A stretch of 64,000 nt of DNA. Source: Sphingomonas sp. NFR15. GTDB lineage: Bacteria; Pseudomonadota; Alphaproteobacteria; Sphingomonadales; Sphingomonadaceae. Under the pieces are notes generated by a model. That model did not search any database. It was not told the origin of the DNA and saw nothing but the letters and a program-made list of their open reading frames with translations. Numbering within the stretch: the stretch's first letter is position 1; each line of letters starts with the position of its first letter. Positions 35,930 to 45,173 of this stretch are shown in pieces. A program made the position numbers and the translations under genes. The stretch covers positions 124,001 through 188,000 of the forward strand of contig NZ_FMWX01000004.1 of the NCBI RefSeq assembly GCF_900103265.1, read 5' to 3'.

Positions 35930-37519
35930 TCAGCGCAGATCGCGGCGCAGCGCCGCCGAGTCGTGCGATCCATCGCCTTCCACCCAGTCGACCAGCAACG
36001 TCAGCACGCGGCGCAACGCGGCGTCCTGCTCCTCGACACGCGCCTCCAGCGAGGCGATGCGCGCGCGGCTGGCGGGGTCTCCCGTCGCGGCGACGGCGAC
36101 GGTTTCGTCGATACGGGCCTCCAGCGCATCCAGCCGCGCCGCGATCGCGGGGTCGGGATCGGCGGATCGCGCGGCGAGTTGTTCCATCGCGGCTTCAAGC
36201 GATTCGAGGTGATCCGCGACCGCCGGGTCGCTCTGCGGCACGCGGGCGGCGAGATCGTCGATCCGCGCTTCGAGCGCCCCGATCCGCTCGCTGCTCGCCG
36301 CGTCGATCGCGGCGAGCGCATCGCGAACCGTCTGATCGACGTCCGACACGGCGTCCGCGATCTGATCGGTGCGTCCCTCCACCGAGGCGAGCCGCTCGCC
36401 CAACGCGATATCGAGCTTCGGCGCGTTCTCGACCCGAGCCTCGAGCGAGGTCAGCCGCGCGAGAATGCCGCGATCGACGCGCGACCCGGCGGAAACATTC
36501 TCCAGCCGCGATTCGATCGAGGCGATCGCCTGCATCAGCGACTGATCGGGCGCGGCGGGTTCCTCGACACGCGATTCGAGCGAGGCGATGCGCGCGAGGA
36601 GGGCGGTGTCGGGCAAGCCATCCTCGATCGGCAGGTGCCGGATCGGGCGCGGCGGCATGGTCGACTCGCTCGGCTTGACGATCGGCAGCGGCTCGGGCCG
36701 CTCGGGCACATCGTTCGCGATGTCGGCGAGGACCGTGTTGACCACCGCCGCGTCGATCGTGTCGGTCTGCTCGATCGCGCCGGCGAGCAACACGCGCCCG
36801 GCAAGCTGGTTGAGCCGGCGCGGCACGCCGTTCGAACCGTCGTAGAGCGCGGCGAACGCATCGTCGGTGAACTGCGGGCGGCCGCTCCAGCCGACCACGC
36901 CGAGCCGGTGCTTCATGTACGGCGCGACTTCCTCGCGCTCCATCGGTTCGAGGTGATGCGTCGCGATCACGCGCTGGCGGAGCTGTTCGAGCCGGTCCGA
37001 CCCGTGCAGCCGGTCGCGGAACTCTGGCTGGCCGAGCAGGAAGATTTGGAGCAGCGCGTGGCCACCGGCCTGGAAGTTGGAGAGCATCCGCAATTCTTCG
37101 AGCGCGGAGACCGGCAGCGCCTGCGCCTCATCGACGATCAGCAGCGTGCGCCGGCCACTGCGCGCGGTCGTGTGCAGCGCGCGTTCGATCGCGGTCAGCA
37201 GTTGCGCCTTGGTCATGCCATCGGTGCGGAGATCGAGGCCGTTGCCGACCATGCGCAGCAGATCATCGGCCTCGATCTGGGTCGAGACGATCCTGAGCGC
37301 GTGCAGCCGGTCCCGGTCGATCGTCGCCATCAGATGCCCGACGAGCGTCGTCTTGCCCGCGCCGACGTCGCCGGTGATGACGATGAAGCCCTCGCCCTGG
37401 CTCAGGCCATAGCCGAGATACGCCATCGCCTTGCGATGCGTGGCGGTATCGAACCAGAAACGCGGATCTGGCGTGAGCTGGAACGGCCGCCCGTTCAATC
37501 CATAATGGTCGTCGTACAT
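35930..37519 (-). CDS. XrtA-system AAA ATPase (ExeA-like) with repeat-rich C-terminus
   Basis: 529 aa from ATG 37519. Residues 1-270 are an ExeA/TIGR03015-type ATPase: MYDDHYGLNGRPFQLTPDP, Walker A GDVGAGKTT (50-58), Walker B LLIVDEAQ (126-133), GVPRRLNQLAGR. Residues 300-500 form a low-complexity extension with eight copies of a 12-residue helix motif like ARIASLEARVEE, about 21-36 residues apart. Family members usually end soon after the ATPase domain. Role in exopolysaccharide export is unassigned; the tail suggests a long coiled coil or docking rod. Confidence 0.88.
   Translation of the reverse strand: MYDDHYGLNGRPFQLTPDPRFWFDTATHRKAMAYLGYGLSQGEGFIVITGDVGAGKTTLVGHLMATIDRDRLHALRIVSTQIEADDLLRMVGNGLDLRTDGMTKAQLLTAIERALHTTARSGRRTLLIVDEAQALPVSALEELRMLSNFQAGGHALLQIFLLGQPEFRDRLHGSDRLEQLRQRVIATHHLEPMEREEVAPYMKHRLGVVGWSGRPQFTDDAFAALYDGSNGVPRRLNQLAGRVLLAGAIEQTDTIDAAVVNTVLADIANDVPERPEPLPIVKPSESTMPPRPIRHLPIEDGLPDTALLARIASLESRVEEPAAPDQSLMQAIASIESRLENVSAGSRVDRGILARLTSLEARVENAPKLDIALGERLASVEGRTDQIADAVSDVDQTVRDALAAIDAASSERIGALEARIDDLAARVPQSDPAVADHLESLEAAMEQLAARSADPDPAIAARLDALEARIDETVAVAATGDPASRARIASLEARVEEQDAALRRVLTLLVDWVEGDGSHDSAALRRDLR
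36029..36595 (-). repeat. eight degenerate coding repeats in the XrtA ATPase tail
   Basis: Copies of the consensus [AE]R[IL]xSLE[AS]R[VI]E[ED] begin at residues 309, 330, 354, 375, 411, 436, 461 and 486 of the ATPase. The last three spacings are exactly 25 residues (75 bp), the first ones 21-24, with one 36-residue gap. The first and last copies are nearly identical, consistent with recent internal duplication. Confidence 0.75.
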
Positions 37520-37529
37520 AGCAACACCC

Positions 37530-39131
37530 TCAGAATTGATACCGCATCGCGACCTGGCCCTGCGCCGAAGTCCGATCGCGCAGCCCCTGCTGGCTGAAAT
37601 TGTAGATGCCCGCCGTCGCGGTCGCGCCAAGCCGCCCGAAAGTGCGGTAATAGGTCGCGGTCGCGCCCTCGCTGTAGATGCCGCGCGAGCCGGCGATACC
37701 GCTCTTGTAGTAATTCGCGATCACGTCGGCGGTGATCCCGGAGTCACGGTCGAACGCGGCGCCGACATAGGCCTGCGCGTAATAACTCTGATCCTCGACG
37801 CCATCGACGCTGAACCGCTCGCCCTCGGGCGCGAAGAACTTGCGATTGGCATAGCCCGCGCCGATGCCGTAGCTGAACGGACCACGGTTCGCCGACAGGA
37901 TCGCGTCGACGCCGCGCGCGCGGTACGATGAGGACGAGATCGACTGGAACACCCCGTTGAGGCATCCGCCCGCCGAGCCGGCGGTATTGCCGAAGGTGCA
38001 CCCGCCGAACTGCTGGCCGAACGCGTCGCGCTGATCGATGAAGCTGGTCGGCAACCGCGAGATGCCGTCCTGCAACTGGCGCCCGAACGTCGTCACCGCG
38101 TCATACACGCCGAGCTGGAAGCTCACCGAGCGCGACGGCGCGTAGGAGAAAGAGCCGGTATAGCTCGTGCCGCCATAGCGCTTGCCGACATTCGCGGTGA
38201 GCATGGTGCGCGGCGACGGGCGCCAGATCACGCCCGCGTCGTAGATCAGCCCGTCCGTCTCATAGGCGATGCGGCGTGGTGACGCCTGATCGGTCACATA
38301 GCGGCCGTTGCGGTCGGTCACCGGATTGCCGCCCGCGTCGAGCAGCGCGTCCTTCTGGGTGATCTTGATGTTCTCGTATCCCGCGCCCGCGCGCAGCGCG
38401 AGCGTGCGCGTCACCGGCAGCACCACGTCGCCGCGCCCGTATTTGCCCTCGTAGCGCTGGCTGAGCTGGGTCGCGGTGTCGCGCTCATACGCGCCGCTCA
38501 CCGTGACGCCGACTGGTAGCACATCGCCCGCCTTCACACCCGCCGAGGCGGTCACGACATGCCCCTGCGCGCTGTCGAACACGTCGAGCGGCCGCGCACC
38601 GGGCGCGACGCCGGTCGCGCCCGGCGCTTCCACCTTGGTGTAACCGTAGCGATAGGCGGCGTTGACCGCGACCGGGCCGGCGTTGGTCGCGAGCGTCGGC
38701 CCGGCATAGACCGAATAGACCTGGCTGATATTGTCGACATTGCCCGCGAGATTGACGGGTGCGGCGCCGCGAATGTCGAAGCGCGAACGGGTGGCGAGCG
38801 CCCCCCCGTCCAAGCTGACGCCGGGCGCCACCTTCACCACCGCGCGCGCGAGGCCGCTGTGGACGTCGCTGTCGGCGAGGCGCTTGCTCCAGGCGATGCG
38901 GCGTTCGTAGCGGTAGCTCACCTGGAGATCGGCGCGGTTCGAATGCAGATCGGCATCGACCCCGGCGGCGACCGTCGAATAGGTGAGCACGTCGTCGTCC
39001 CCGCTCAGATCGGCGACGGCGGTCTGGCCAAGCTCGATATAGGGCGAGATCGACTTGTGCCGGCCCTCGGCGTGCGCCGGCGCGGCGAGCGCGATTGCGC
39101 AGGCCGCTCCCAGCAGCGACACGCGCTTCAT
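37530..39131 (-). CDS. XrtA-system outer-membrane beta-barrel protein (TIGR03016-like)
   Basis: 533 aa. Signal peptide MKRVSLLGAACAIALAAPAHA, then repeating amphipathic strands with aromatic ends (VSYRYERRIAW, VNAAYRYGYTKV) and a terminal MRYQF, the barrel-assembly signal. It matches the outer-membrane protein conserved at PEP-CTERM/exosortase A loci, possibly the export channel or its partner. A Cys pair (FGGCTFGNTAGSAGGC) sits in a predicted loop. ATG overlaps the kinase stop by 4 bp. Confidence 0.86.
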   Translation of the reverse strand: MKRVSLLGAACAIALAAPAHAEGRHKSISPYIELGQTAVADLSGDDDVLTYSTVAAGVDADLHSNRADLQVSYRYERRIAWSKRLADSDVHSGLARAVVKVAPGVSLDGGALATRSRFDIRGAAPVNLAGNVDNISQVYSVYAGPTLATNAGPVAVNAAYRYGYTKVEAPGATGVAPGARPLDVFDSAQGHVVTASAGVKAGDVLPVGVTVSGAYERDTATQLSQRYEGKYGRGDVVLPVTRTLALRAGAGYENIKITQKDALLDAGGNPVTDRNGRYVTDQASPRRIAYETDGLIYDAGVIWRPSPRTMLTANVGKRYGGTSYTGSFSYAPSRSVSFQLGVYDAVTTFGRQLQDGISRLPTSFIDQRDAFGQQFGGCTFGNTAGSAGGCLNGVFQSISSSSYRARGVDAILSANRGPFSYGIGAGYANRKFFAPEGERFSVDGVEDQSYYAQAYVGAAFDRDSGITADVIANYYKSGIAGSRGIYSEGATATYYRTFGRLGATATAGIYNFSQQGLRDRTSAQGQVAMRYQF

Positions 39132-40048
39132 GCCAAATCCTCCTGCCCGTAATAGCTGCCGAAGCGGCGGCCACCGGGTGCGTAGGTCACCGCGTTGAGC
39201 AGCAACTGGATTTCGTCGCAGCCGCTGAGCAGCGCGACCGCCTCGCGCAGATCGCCTTCGACGGTGCGGTCGGCGCGGACGACCAGCACGGTCTGGCCCG
39301 CGTGGTGCGCGAGCACGGCCGCAGGAGATGCGGCGAGCACGGGCGGCGAATCGAAGATCAGCACGCGTCGAGGATCGGCGGCGAGCAACGCCGAGATGAT
39401 CGCAGCGGTGCGCGCGCTGCCGAGCAACTCGGTATCGTCATGCGATTTGGTGCCGGCGGGCAGCACGCTCAACTGCGGGATGTCGGTCCGAACCACGCAC
39501 GCTTCGATGTCGATGGTGGGATCGGCCAGCGCGTCGAGCAGCCCCAGACCTTCGGTGAGGCCGAGCCGCTTCATCACATCGGGCTTGGCGAAATCGGCGT
39601 CGATCAGGATCACCTCGACCTCGCGCTCCGCCGCCATCGAGATGGCGAGGTTGACCGCGCAATAGGTCTTGCCGTCGTTGGGCTTGGCCGAACAGACCAG
39701 GATCGTGCGCGCGCGCGTCGCATCCTGCTGGCGCAGCGCGCGCGCCGTCACCATCAGGTGCCGCTTGACCAGCCGGAATTCCTCGGCGAGCGCCCCCACC
39801 GGCGCGCCCGGCACGAGCAGCCCGTTGCTGGCGAGCAGCGCCCGATCGACCGCCACGACCTCACCCCAAGGCCCGGCCGGCGGGACGCGCACATCCTTCA
39901 CCGGTTCTGCCATCCGCAGCGGCGTCGCCACGGCTTCCGGGGCGAGCGGCTCCGAGTTGCGCGCGCGCAGTTCGGCGGCAAAATCATAGACCTGCGCGGC
40001 GCGCTCGATCAGCGAACCGTTCTGCTTGCGCGAGTTCATGTCGTTCAT
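39128..40048 (-). CDS. XrtA-locus tyrosine autokinase (CpsD/BY-kinase-like)
   Basis: 306 aa from ATG 40048 (ATGA overlap with the chain-length gene). Walker A variant SAKPNDGKT, Walker A' ILIDADFAKP and Walker B VLIFDSPPVL identify a P-loop bacterial tyrosine kinase. The C-terminus holds only a short Tyr pair (GSYYGQEDLA), less than the Tyr cluster of Wzc. It would control chain-length determinant oligomerisation by phosphorylation. N-terminal 60 residues are not recognised. Confidence 0.88.
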   Translation of the reverse strand: MNDMNSRKQNGSLIERAAQVYDFAAELRARNSEPLAPEAVATPLRMAEPVKDVRVPPAGPWGEVVAVDRALLASNGLLVPGAPVGALAEEFRLVKRHLMVTARALRQQDATRARTILVCSAKPNDGKTYCAVNLAISMAAEREVEVILIDADFAKPDVMKRLGLTEGLGLLDALADPTIDIEACVVRTDIPQLSVLPAGTKSHDDTELLGSARTAAIISALLAADPRRVLIFDSPPVLAASPAAVLAHHAGQTVLVVRADRTVEGDLREAVALLSGCDEIQLLLNAVTYAPGGRRFGSYYGQEDLA

Positions 40049-41568
40049 GCGGCAAGTCCCCGCTGGAGCATCTCGACGCCGAGCAACGCGACCCACGCGA
40101 CCACCAGCGCCGCCAGGCCGCCCCCGAAATAGCCGAGCTGCTGGCGGCGCTGCGCGGTCTGGAGCTTCGTCACCGTCTCTCCGATCGAGCCGATCACCGG
40201 CAGCCCGGTCGCAGCTTCAAGCCGTTTGGCCGTCGGGAAGGTCGTTTGCACCTGCGTCATCGCGAACGCGGCGCCTGCCCCCATCACCAGCGCCGCCAGC
40301 AGCACGCCGGTCAGCAGCAGCGGACGGTTGGGCGAGGTCGGCACGCGCGGCGCGCTCGGCTGATCGAGCACGCTGAACTTGATCGCATCGGTCTGCGACT
40401 GCGCCTGACCGCGCAGGCGGACGCTCTCACGGTCGGACAGCAGTTTGTCGTAGCTGTCCTTGAGCACCTGATAGTCGCGCTCGATCTGCGATTGTTCCTG
40501 CATCGCGCCCGAATCGCCGGTCAGCTTGGCGCTGATCGCATCGATATCCCCCTGAAGCTGGCGCTTGCGGCTCATCAGCGCGGCGACCTGCGCCTGTTTG
40601 TCGGCCTGGTTCGCCTTGAGCTGGAGATACAGCGGGTTCGACGAGCCGGCCGCCGCCGAGCCGCCGACCAGCGGCTCGCTCCGCGCCGCCGCCTGTGCGG
40701 CGGCGAGCTGGCTCTTGAGCGCGATGACGTCGGGATGCTGCTCGGTATAGCCGCGCGCGCGCGCGTCGCTGAGCTGGCCCTGGATCGCGTTCAGCCGCGC
40801 GCGCGCCGGCCCCGCACTGCCGGCGGTACCCCCCGCGCCCGGCACGCTCGCCGGGGTTCCCGCCATCTGGCCGTTGATGACCGCCAGCCCCGATTGCGCG
40901 GCTGCCAGATCGCCATCGACCTGCGCCATCTGGCTGCGCGCCGCCGCCATCCGATCGGCGATCGAGCCGGTGCCGGGCAGCGAACCCAGGTAACGGTTCT
41001 GGAAATCCTCGCGCTTCGCCTCGGCATCCGAAAGCTGCTTCTGCTTCTGCGCGAGTTGCTGATCGAGGAACTGGAGCGTCTGGGTCGTCTCGGCCTTGTC
41101 GCCGGATAGGTTCTGCTCGACGAACAGATCAAGCAGCTTCTGCACGACCTGCCGCGCGACCTTGGGGCTGCGCTGACTGACGGAAATGGTGAAGATATTG
41201 TCCTGCTCGGATGTGATCTTCACCGCCCGCTGGAGCGCCGCGACGCGATCGGCGACATCCTTGTCGGTGGCGACGGTGTTGGCGAGATCGGTCCCGCGCA
41301 CGACCTTTTCGAGATTGTCGGCCGACGTCAGCGTCTGACGGACGGTGTCGAGGTTCTTCTGCTGATCGGCGGGCGAGATGCCGACGGCGGCGGGCAGCAG
41401 CGTCTGCATCTGCGCGAACACGCGCGCGGTCGATTCATAGCTGCTCGGGATCTGCGCGACGAACAGCCAGCCGACGATCGCGACCGCCCACGCCACGCCG
41501 AGCGCGATCCAACGCCGCATCCAGACCGCGTGCAGCGCGACCCGCAGTTCATCGTAAAGACCGTTCAC
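40045..41568 (-). CDS. XrtA-system polysaccharide chain-length determinant (Wzz/PCP)
   Basis: 507 aa from GTG 41568. Two membrane helices: about residues 18-40 and near 420-440 (LLLTGVLLAALVMGAGAAFAM), plus a third near the C-terminus (GYFGGGLAALVVAWVALLGVE). A long periplasmic coiled-coil section (residues 60-400, QQLAQKQKQLSDAEAKR) lies between. Proline-rich linker P-SAPRVPTSPNRP precedes the second helix, as in PCP proteins. It sets polymer length together with the kinase encoded next. Confidence 0.9.
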   Translation of the reverse strand: MNGLYDELRVALHAVWMRRWIALGVAWAVAIVGWLFVAQIPSSYESTARVFAQMQTLLPAAVGISPADQQKNLDTVRQTLTSADNLEKVVRGTDLANTVATDKDVADRVAALQRAVKITSEQDNIFTISVSQRSPKVARQVVQKLLDLFVEQNLSGDKAETTQTLQFLDQQLAQKQKQLSDAEAKREDFQNRYLGSLPGTGSIADRMAAARSQMAQVDGDLAAAQSGLAVINGQMAGTPASVPGAGGTAGSAGPARARLNAIQGQLSDARARGYTEQHPDVIALKSQLAAAQAAARSEPLVGGSAAAGSSNPLYLQLKANQADKQAQVAALMSRKRQLQGDIDAISAKLTGDSGAMQEQSQIERDYQVLKDSYDKLLSDRESVRLRGQAQSQTDAIKFSVLDQPSAPRVPTSPNRPLLLTGVLLAALVMGAGAAFAMTQVQTTFPTAKRLEAATGLPVIGSIGETVTKLQTAQRRQQLGYFGGGLAALVVAWVALLGVEMLQRGLAA

Positions 41569-41581
41569 GCGCCCGGCCCTC

Positions 41582-42223
41582 TCAGAACATGCTCTCGGGA
41601 ATGATGATGACGTCGCCCGGTTCGAGCCGGACGTTCGCATGCGAATCGCCGTTCTTGAGCAGGTTCGACAGCTTGACGTTGTATTCCACCTGCTTGCCCG
41701 TGCCGCGATCGTAGCGGATCAGCTTGGCGCGATTGCCGGCGGCATATTCGCTGAGGCCCCCGACCGCGATCATCGCGTCGAGCAGGGTCATGTTGGCGCG
41801 GTACGGGATCGAGGCCGGCTTCGCGGTCGCGCCGACGATACGGACCTGCTGGCTGAACGTGCCGCTGAAATTCTCGACGATCACGGAGACGATCGGGTCT
41901 TTGATATATTCGCTGAGCGCGATCTTCATGTCGTCGGCGAGCATCGCCGGGGTCTTGCCCACGGCGGGCATGTCGCTGATGAGCGGTGTGGTGATGCGGC
42001 CGTCGGGGCGGACCTGCACCTTCGCCGACAGTTCCGGGTTGCGCCACACGAAGATGTTGAGCTGGTCGAGCGGGCCGATGACATATTCCTCGCCCGGCTG
42101 CTCCTGCGTGGCGACGAACGCCGCCGGCGGGAGCTGTCTGCCGCCGCCCGTCGCGCAACCGTTCAGCGCGAGCGCGGCCGCGCCCGCCGTGACACAGCCC
42201 TTGAGAAGCCCCGAAGTACGCAT
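41582..42223 (-). CDS. polysaccharide export lipoprotein (Wza/XrtA type)
   Basis: 213 aa. Signal peptide with lipobox LNGC (Cys23), then the poly-export domain (YVIGPLDQLNIFVWRNPELS, VRPDGRITTPLI) and SLBB-like part (VRIVGATAKPASIPYRANMTLLDAMIAVGG), ending VRLEPGDVIIIPESMF. Periplasmic/outer-membrane component for exopolysaccharide secretion; lacking the long C-terminal helix domain of Wza, as in the exosortase A type. First gene of the ten-gene minus-strand operon. Confidence 0.92.
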   Translation of the reverse strand: MRTSGLLKGCVTAGAAALALNGCATGGGRQLPPAAFVATQEQPGEEYVIGPLDQLNIFVWRNPELSAKVQVRPDGRITTPLISDMPAVGKTPAMLADDMKIALSEYIKDPIVSVIVENFSGTFSQQVRIVGATAKPASIPYRANMTLLDAMIAVGGLSEYAAGNRAKLIRYDRGTGKQVEYNVKLSNLLKNGDSHANVRLEPGDVIIIPESMF

Positions 42224-42247
42224 CCACCAAACTCCCTGCGGCGACGG

Positions 42248-42273
42248 CCCGCACGCTCCGTCCTGCGTGCGGG
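42248..42273 (-). terminator. hairpin between the two exopolysaccharide transcription units
   Basis: CCCGCACGC (42248-42256) and GCGTGCGGG (42265-42273) form a perfect 9-bp stem with an 8-base loop, between the decarboxylase stop and the export lipoprotein start. It could terminate the ligase-decarboxylase transcript or act in the leader of the ten-gene operon. No T-run. Confidence 0.45.
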
Positions 42274-42291
42274 TTCGCGGCGATGGGCCGG

Positions 42292-43551
42292 CTATGCCTG
42301 CGGAGAGGTGAAGATTACGTTAGTAACGTCCGGCGCGCCCGCGAGGATTTCGGCCGGCGCGGGGTGGCCGAGGAAGCCCGCCGGGCTGGCGGACAGGCCG
42401 TACGCCCCGGCCATGAACACCGCGACCAGATCTCCGGGCTCCGCGCGCGGCAGTTCGACCCGGTCGGCGAGCCGGTCGAGCGGAGTACATAGCGGACCGA
42501 CGACGTTCACGATCTCGGTCGGCGCGTCCGGCCCGGCGGTGGCCACCGCGACCGGATAGTTGCGGCGCACCACCGTGCCAAGGTTCCCGGTCGCGGCGAG
42601 TTGGTGGTTCATGCCGCCATCGGTGACGATGAAGGTCTCGCCCCGGCTGTGCTTCCGGTCGACCACGCGCGTCAGATACACGCCCGCCTCGCCCACCAGC
42701 CAGCGCCCGAGCTCGATCGCGAAGCGCGTGGCGCCCAGTGCCGCTGGCAACGCCGCGCACCGTTCGGCCAGCGCCGCGCCGATCCGCTCGATGTCGAGCG
42801 GCGTTTCGCCAGGGAAATAGGGGATACCGAAGCCACCGCCGAGATTGACCAGCGGCGGCACCACGCCGACCTGCTCGCTCAGCCGCGCCGCGAGCGCGAG
42901 CGTCTCGGCCTGCGTCTCGATGATCGCGTCCGCATCGAGCGCCTGCGATCCCGCGAAGATGTGGAAGCCGCGCCACTCCGCGCCTTCCTCGATCACCTCG
43001 ACAGCCACGGCTGCGGCGCGATCGGCGTCGATCCCGAACGGTGAGGCCCTGCCCCCCATCCGCATCCCCGATCCGCGCAGCTCGATATCCGGGTTCACGC
43101 GCACCGCGAGGCGCGGCACGATCCCGAGGCGATCGCCGATCGCGATGGCGCGCGCCGCCTCGCCTTCGGATTCGAGATTGATGGTGATGCCGGCCTGGAT
43201 CGCCGCCGTGATCTCATCGTGGCGCTTGCCCGGCCCGGCGAAACTGATCGCCTGCCCGCGCTTCAATCCCGTCACCCGCGCGAGTTCGCCCGCCGAGGCG
43301 ACGTCGAACCCGTCGACCAGCGGCGCCATCGCGGCGAGCAGCGGTGGAAACGGATTGGCCTTGATCGCATAATGCAGATCGACCCCCGCGAACGCCGCAC
43401 GGAACCGCGCCACCCGCCGCGCGACGGCGGCGACGTCGTAAACGAACAGCGGCGTGTCGCCTGCGACATCGGCCCACTGCTCCGCGCTGCGCCCGGCGAT
43501 GACGAGTGGTGCCCCGGCGAAATCGGCCGGGATCGTCCCCATCGGCTTCAT
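42292..43551 (-). CDS. PLP-dependent decarboxylase of the XrtA locus
   Basis: 419 aa, alanine-racemase-fold (fold type III), in the diaminopimelate/ornithine decarboxylase group. PLP lysine K64 in HYAIKANPFPP, phosphate-binding GGGFGIPYFPGE, and the catalytic C355 in VVGPLCTPLDRL with D359. FHIFAGSQ replaces the usual H-x-GS-like turn. It matches the exosortase A-associated decarboxylase family. Related BtrK decarboxylates an ACP-bound glutamate; an ACP and AMP ligase sit next door. ATG overlaps the ligase stop by 4 bp. Confidence 0.9.
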   Translation of the reverse strand: MKPMGTIPADFAGAPLVIAGRSAEQWADVAGDTPLFVYDVAAVARRVARFRAAFAGVDLHYAIKANPFPPLLAAMAPLVDGFDVASAGELARVTGLKRGQAISFAGPGKRHDEITAAIQAGITINLESEGEAARAIAIGDRLGIVPRLAVRVNPDIELRGSGMRMGGRASPFGIDADRAAAVAVEVIEEGAEWRGFHIFAGSQALDADAIIETQAETLALAARLSEQVGVVPPLVNLGGGFGIPYFPGETPLDIERIGAALAERCAALPAALGATRFAIELGRWLVGEAGVYLTRVVDRKHSRGETFIVTDGGMNHQLAATGNLGTVVRRNYPVAVATAGPDAPTEIVNVVGPLCTPLDRLADRVELPRAEPGDLVAVFMAGAYGLSASPAGFLGHPAPAEILAGAPDVTNVIFTSPQA

Positions 43552-45059
43552 GCCGTCACCTCGCGGCGGAGCAGCGCTCGGTCAAGCTTGCCATTGGCGT
43601 TGACCGGCAGCGCGTCGCGCCAGTCATAGCGGGCGGGCTGCATGAAGCTCGGCAGCTCGGCCCGTAAGCGTGCGCGCAGCGCAGCCTCGGCCTGCACGGG
43701 ATCGCCGAACGCGCGTGCCACCACCACGATCGCCTGGCCGAGCCGCGCGTCGGGCACCCCGATCGCGACCGCCTCGCCCGCCTCGCCGCCGCGCACCACC
43801 GCATCCTCGATCTCGGTCGGGCTGATCCGGTTGCCGGCGCTCTTGATCATCTCGTCGTCCCGCCCGACGAAGCGGAACAGCCCGTCGCTGCCCGCGACGA
43901 CGGTATCGCCCGACCACACCGCCATGCCGCCGCTCGCCGACCAGTCGGGCGCTGGCCGAAAGCGGTGCGCGGTGCGCTCGGGATCGCGCCAATAGCCGTG
44001 CGCGACCAGCGGCCCGGCATGGACCAACTCGCCGGGTTCGTCGGGCGCCGCGCGCGTGCCGTCGGCGAGCACCGCCATCACCTCGGCGAACGGGATCGCG
44101 CGCCCGATCGCGTCGGGATGCGTATCGACCAGTTCAGGCGCCAGATAGGTCGAGCGAAACGCCTCGGTGAGCCCGTACATCGGATAGAGATCGGCCTGCG
44201 GGAACCGCGCGCGCAACCCGGCGATGATCGGTCCGGTCAGCGCGCCTCCCGAATTGGTGAGCCGCCGAAGCCGCGCCGCCGTCTCGGCCGGCCAGTCGGC
44301 TTCGAGCAATTGCACCCACAGCGGCGGCACCCCGGCCAGCGTGGTCGCGCCGAACCGCTCGACCGCCTTCACCACGTCGCGCGCGGTCAGGTAATCGATC
44401 GGCGCGACCGATCCGCCCGCCGCCCAGGTCGAGAAAAGCTGGTTCTGCCCGTAATCGAAACTGAGCGGCAGCACGCCCAGCACCCGATCGGCGGGCGTGA
44501 TCTTGAGATAATGCGCAACGCTGATCGCGGCCAGCCACAGGTTTGCATGGCTCAGCATTACCCCCTTGGGGCGGCCGGTCGAGCCCGAGGTGTAGAGGAT
44601 CGCCGCGAGTGTATCGGCGTCGGCGCGCGACGGCGGCAGCGCATCGTCGCCCTCCGCGAGCGCCTCCTCCAGCACGATCCGGCAGTCGGCGGGCACGTCG
44701 CCGGGTCCGAGCGTGGCGGCCCGCGCCGCCTGCGTGACGAGCAACTGCGCGCCGCTGTCGGCGAGGATATGCGCCACTTGCGCGCGCTTGAGCACGGGGT
44801 TGATCGGCACATGCACCAGCCCGCCGCGCGGCGCGGCGAGTGGCAGCACGCAGGCCGCCGCCGTCTTGGGCAACCAGCTCGCCACCCGCGCGCCGGGCGC
44901 GTCGATCGTCCGCGCAAGCCACGCCGCCGCGATGCCGACCCGCTGCTCCAACGCGGCGAAGGTGATGTTGCCGCCCTTGAAGGCCAGCGCCACGTCTTCA
45001 CCCGCGCCGCGCAGCGGCAGCGTGTCGATCGAGCGCGGCACGGGATCGAGGGCGATCAT
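43548..45059 (-). CDS. AMP-forming acyl-CoA/ACP ligase of the XrtA locus
   Basis: 503 aa from ATG 45059. ANL superfamily: P-loop LYTSGSTGRPKGVMLSHAN, PLSFDYGQNQ, YPMYGLTEAFRSTYL (A5), SGDTVVAGSDGLFRFVGRDDEMIKSAGNRISP (A7-A8 hinge) and the catalytic Lys in NANGKLDRALLRRE. It adenylates an acid and loads it onto CoA or, here more likely, the divergent acyl carrier protein. Substrate unknown; family members occur only at exosortase A loci. Confidence 0.9.
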   Translation of the reverse strand: MIALDPVPRSIDTLPLRGAGEDVALAFKGGNITFAALEQRVGIAAAWLARTIDAPGARVASWLPKTAAACVLPLAAPRGGLVHVPINPVLKRAQVAHILADSGAQLLVTQAARAATLGPGDVPADCRIVLEEALAEGDDALPPSRADADTLAAILYTSGSTGRPKGVMLSHANLWLAAISVAHYLKITPADRVLGVLPLSFDYGQNQLFSTWAAGGSVAPIDYLTARDVVKAVERFGATTLAGVPPLWVQLLEADWPAETAARLRRLTNSGGALTGPIIAGLRARFPQADLYPMYGLTEAFRSTYLAPELVDTHPDAIGRAIPFAEVMAVLADGTRAAPDEPGELVHAGPLVAHGYWRDPERTAHRFRPAPDWSASGGMAVWSGDTVVAGSDGLFRFVGRDDEMIKSAGNRISPTEIEDAVVRGGEAGEAVAIGVPDARLGQAIVVVARAFGDPVQAEAALRARLRAELPSFMQPARYDWRDALPVNANGKLDRALLRREVTA

Positions 45060-45091
45060 CGCGCCCTGATAGCCGAGTCCGCAGCCGTGTG

Positions 45092-45118
45092 AAGGGCCGG
45101 GGTGAAGACCCGGCCCTT
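45092..45118. promoter_or_regulatory. perfect 27-nt palindrome in the divergent ligase/ACP gap
   Basis: AAGGGCCGGG (45092-45101) and CCCGGCCCTT (45109-45118) form a perfect 10-bp inverted repeat with a 7-base spacer. It lies between the divergent starts at 45059 and 45174. It could be an operator for both transcripts or an mRNA hairpin in the ACP leader. No other copy was seen in the window. Confidence 0.5.
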
Positions 45119-45173
45119 GGCAGACGCCCGGCTTCTCTCTAACGCGCGCGCAAAAGAGAAGGATGGGCCCTCC

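Noticed and set aside
45102..45173. An upstream GTG start that would add 24 residues to the acyl carrier protein
   Set aside because: The added segment lies in a palindrome and has no ACP similarity; GTG 45174 has a better upstream site and gives a normal ACP start.
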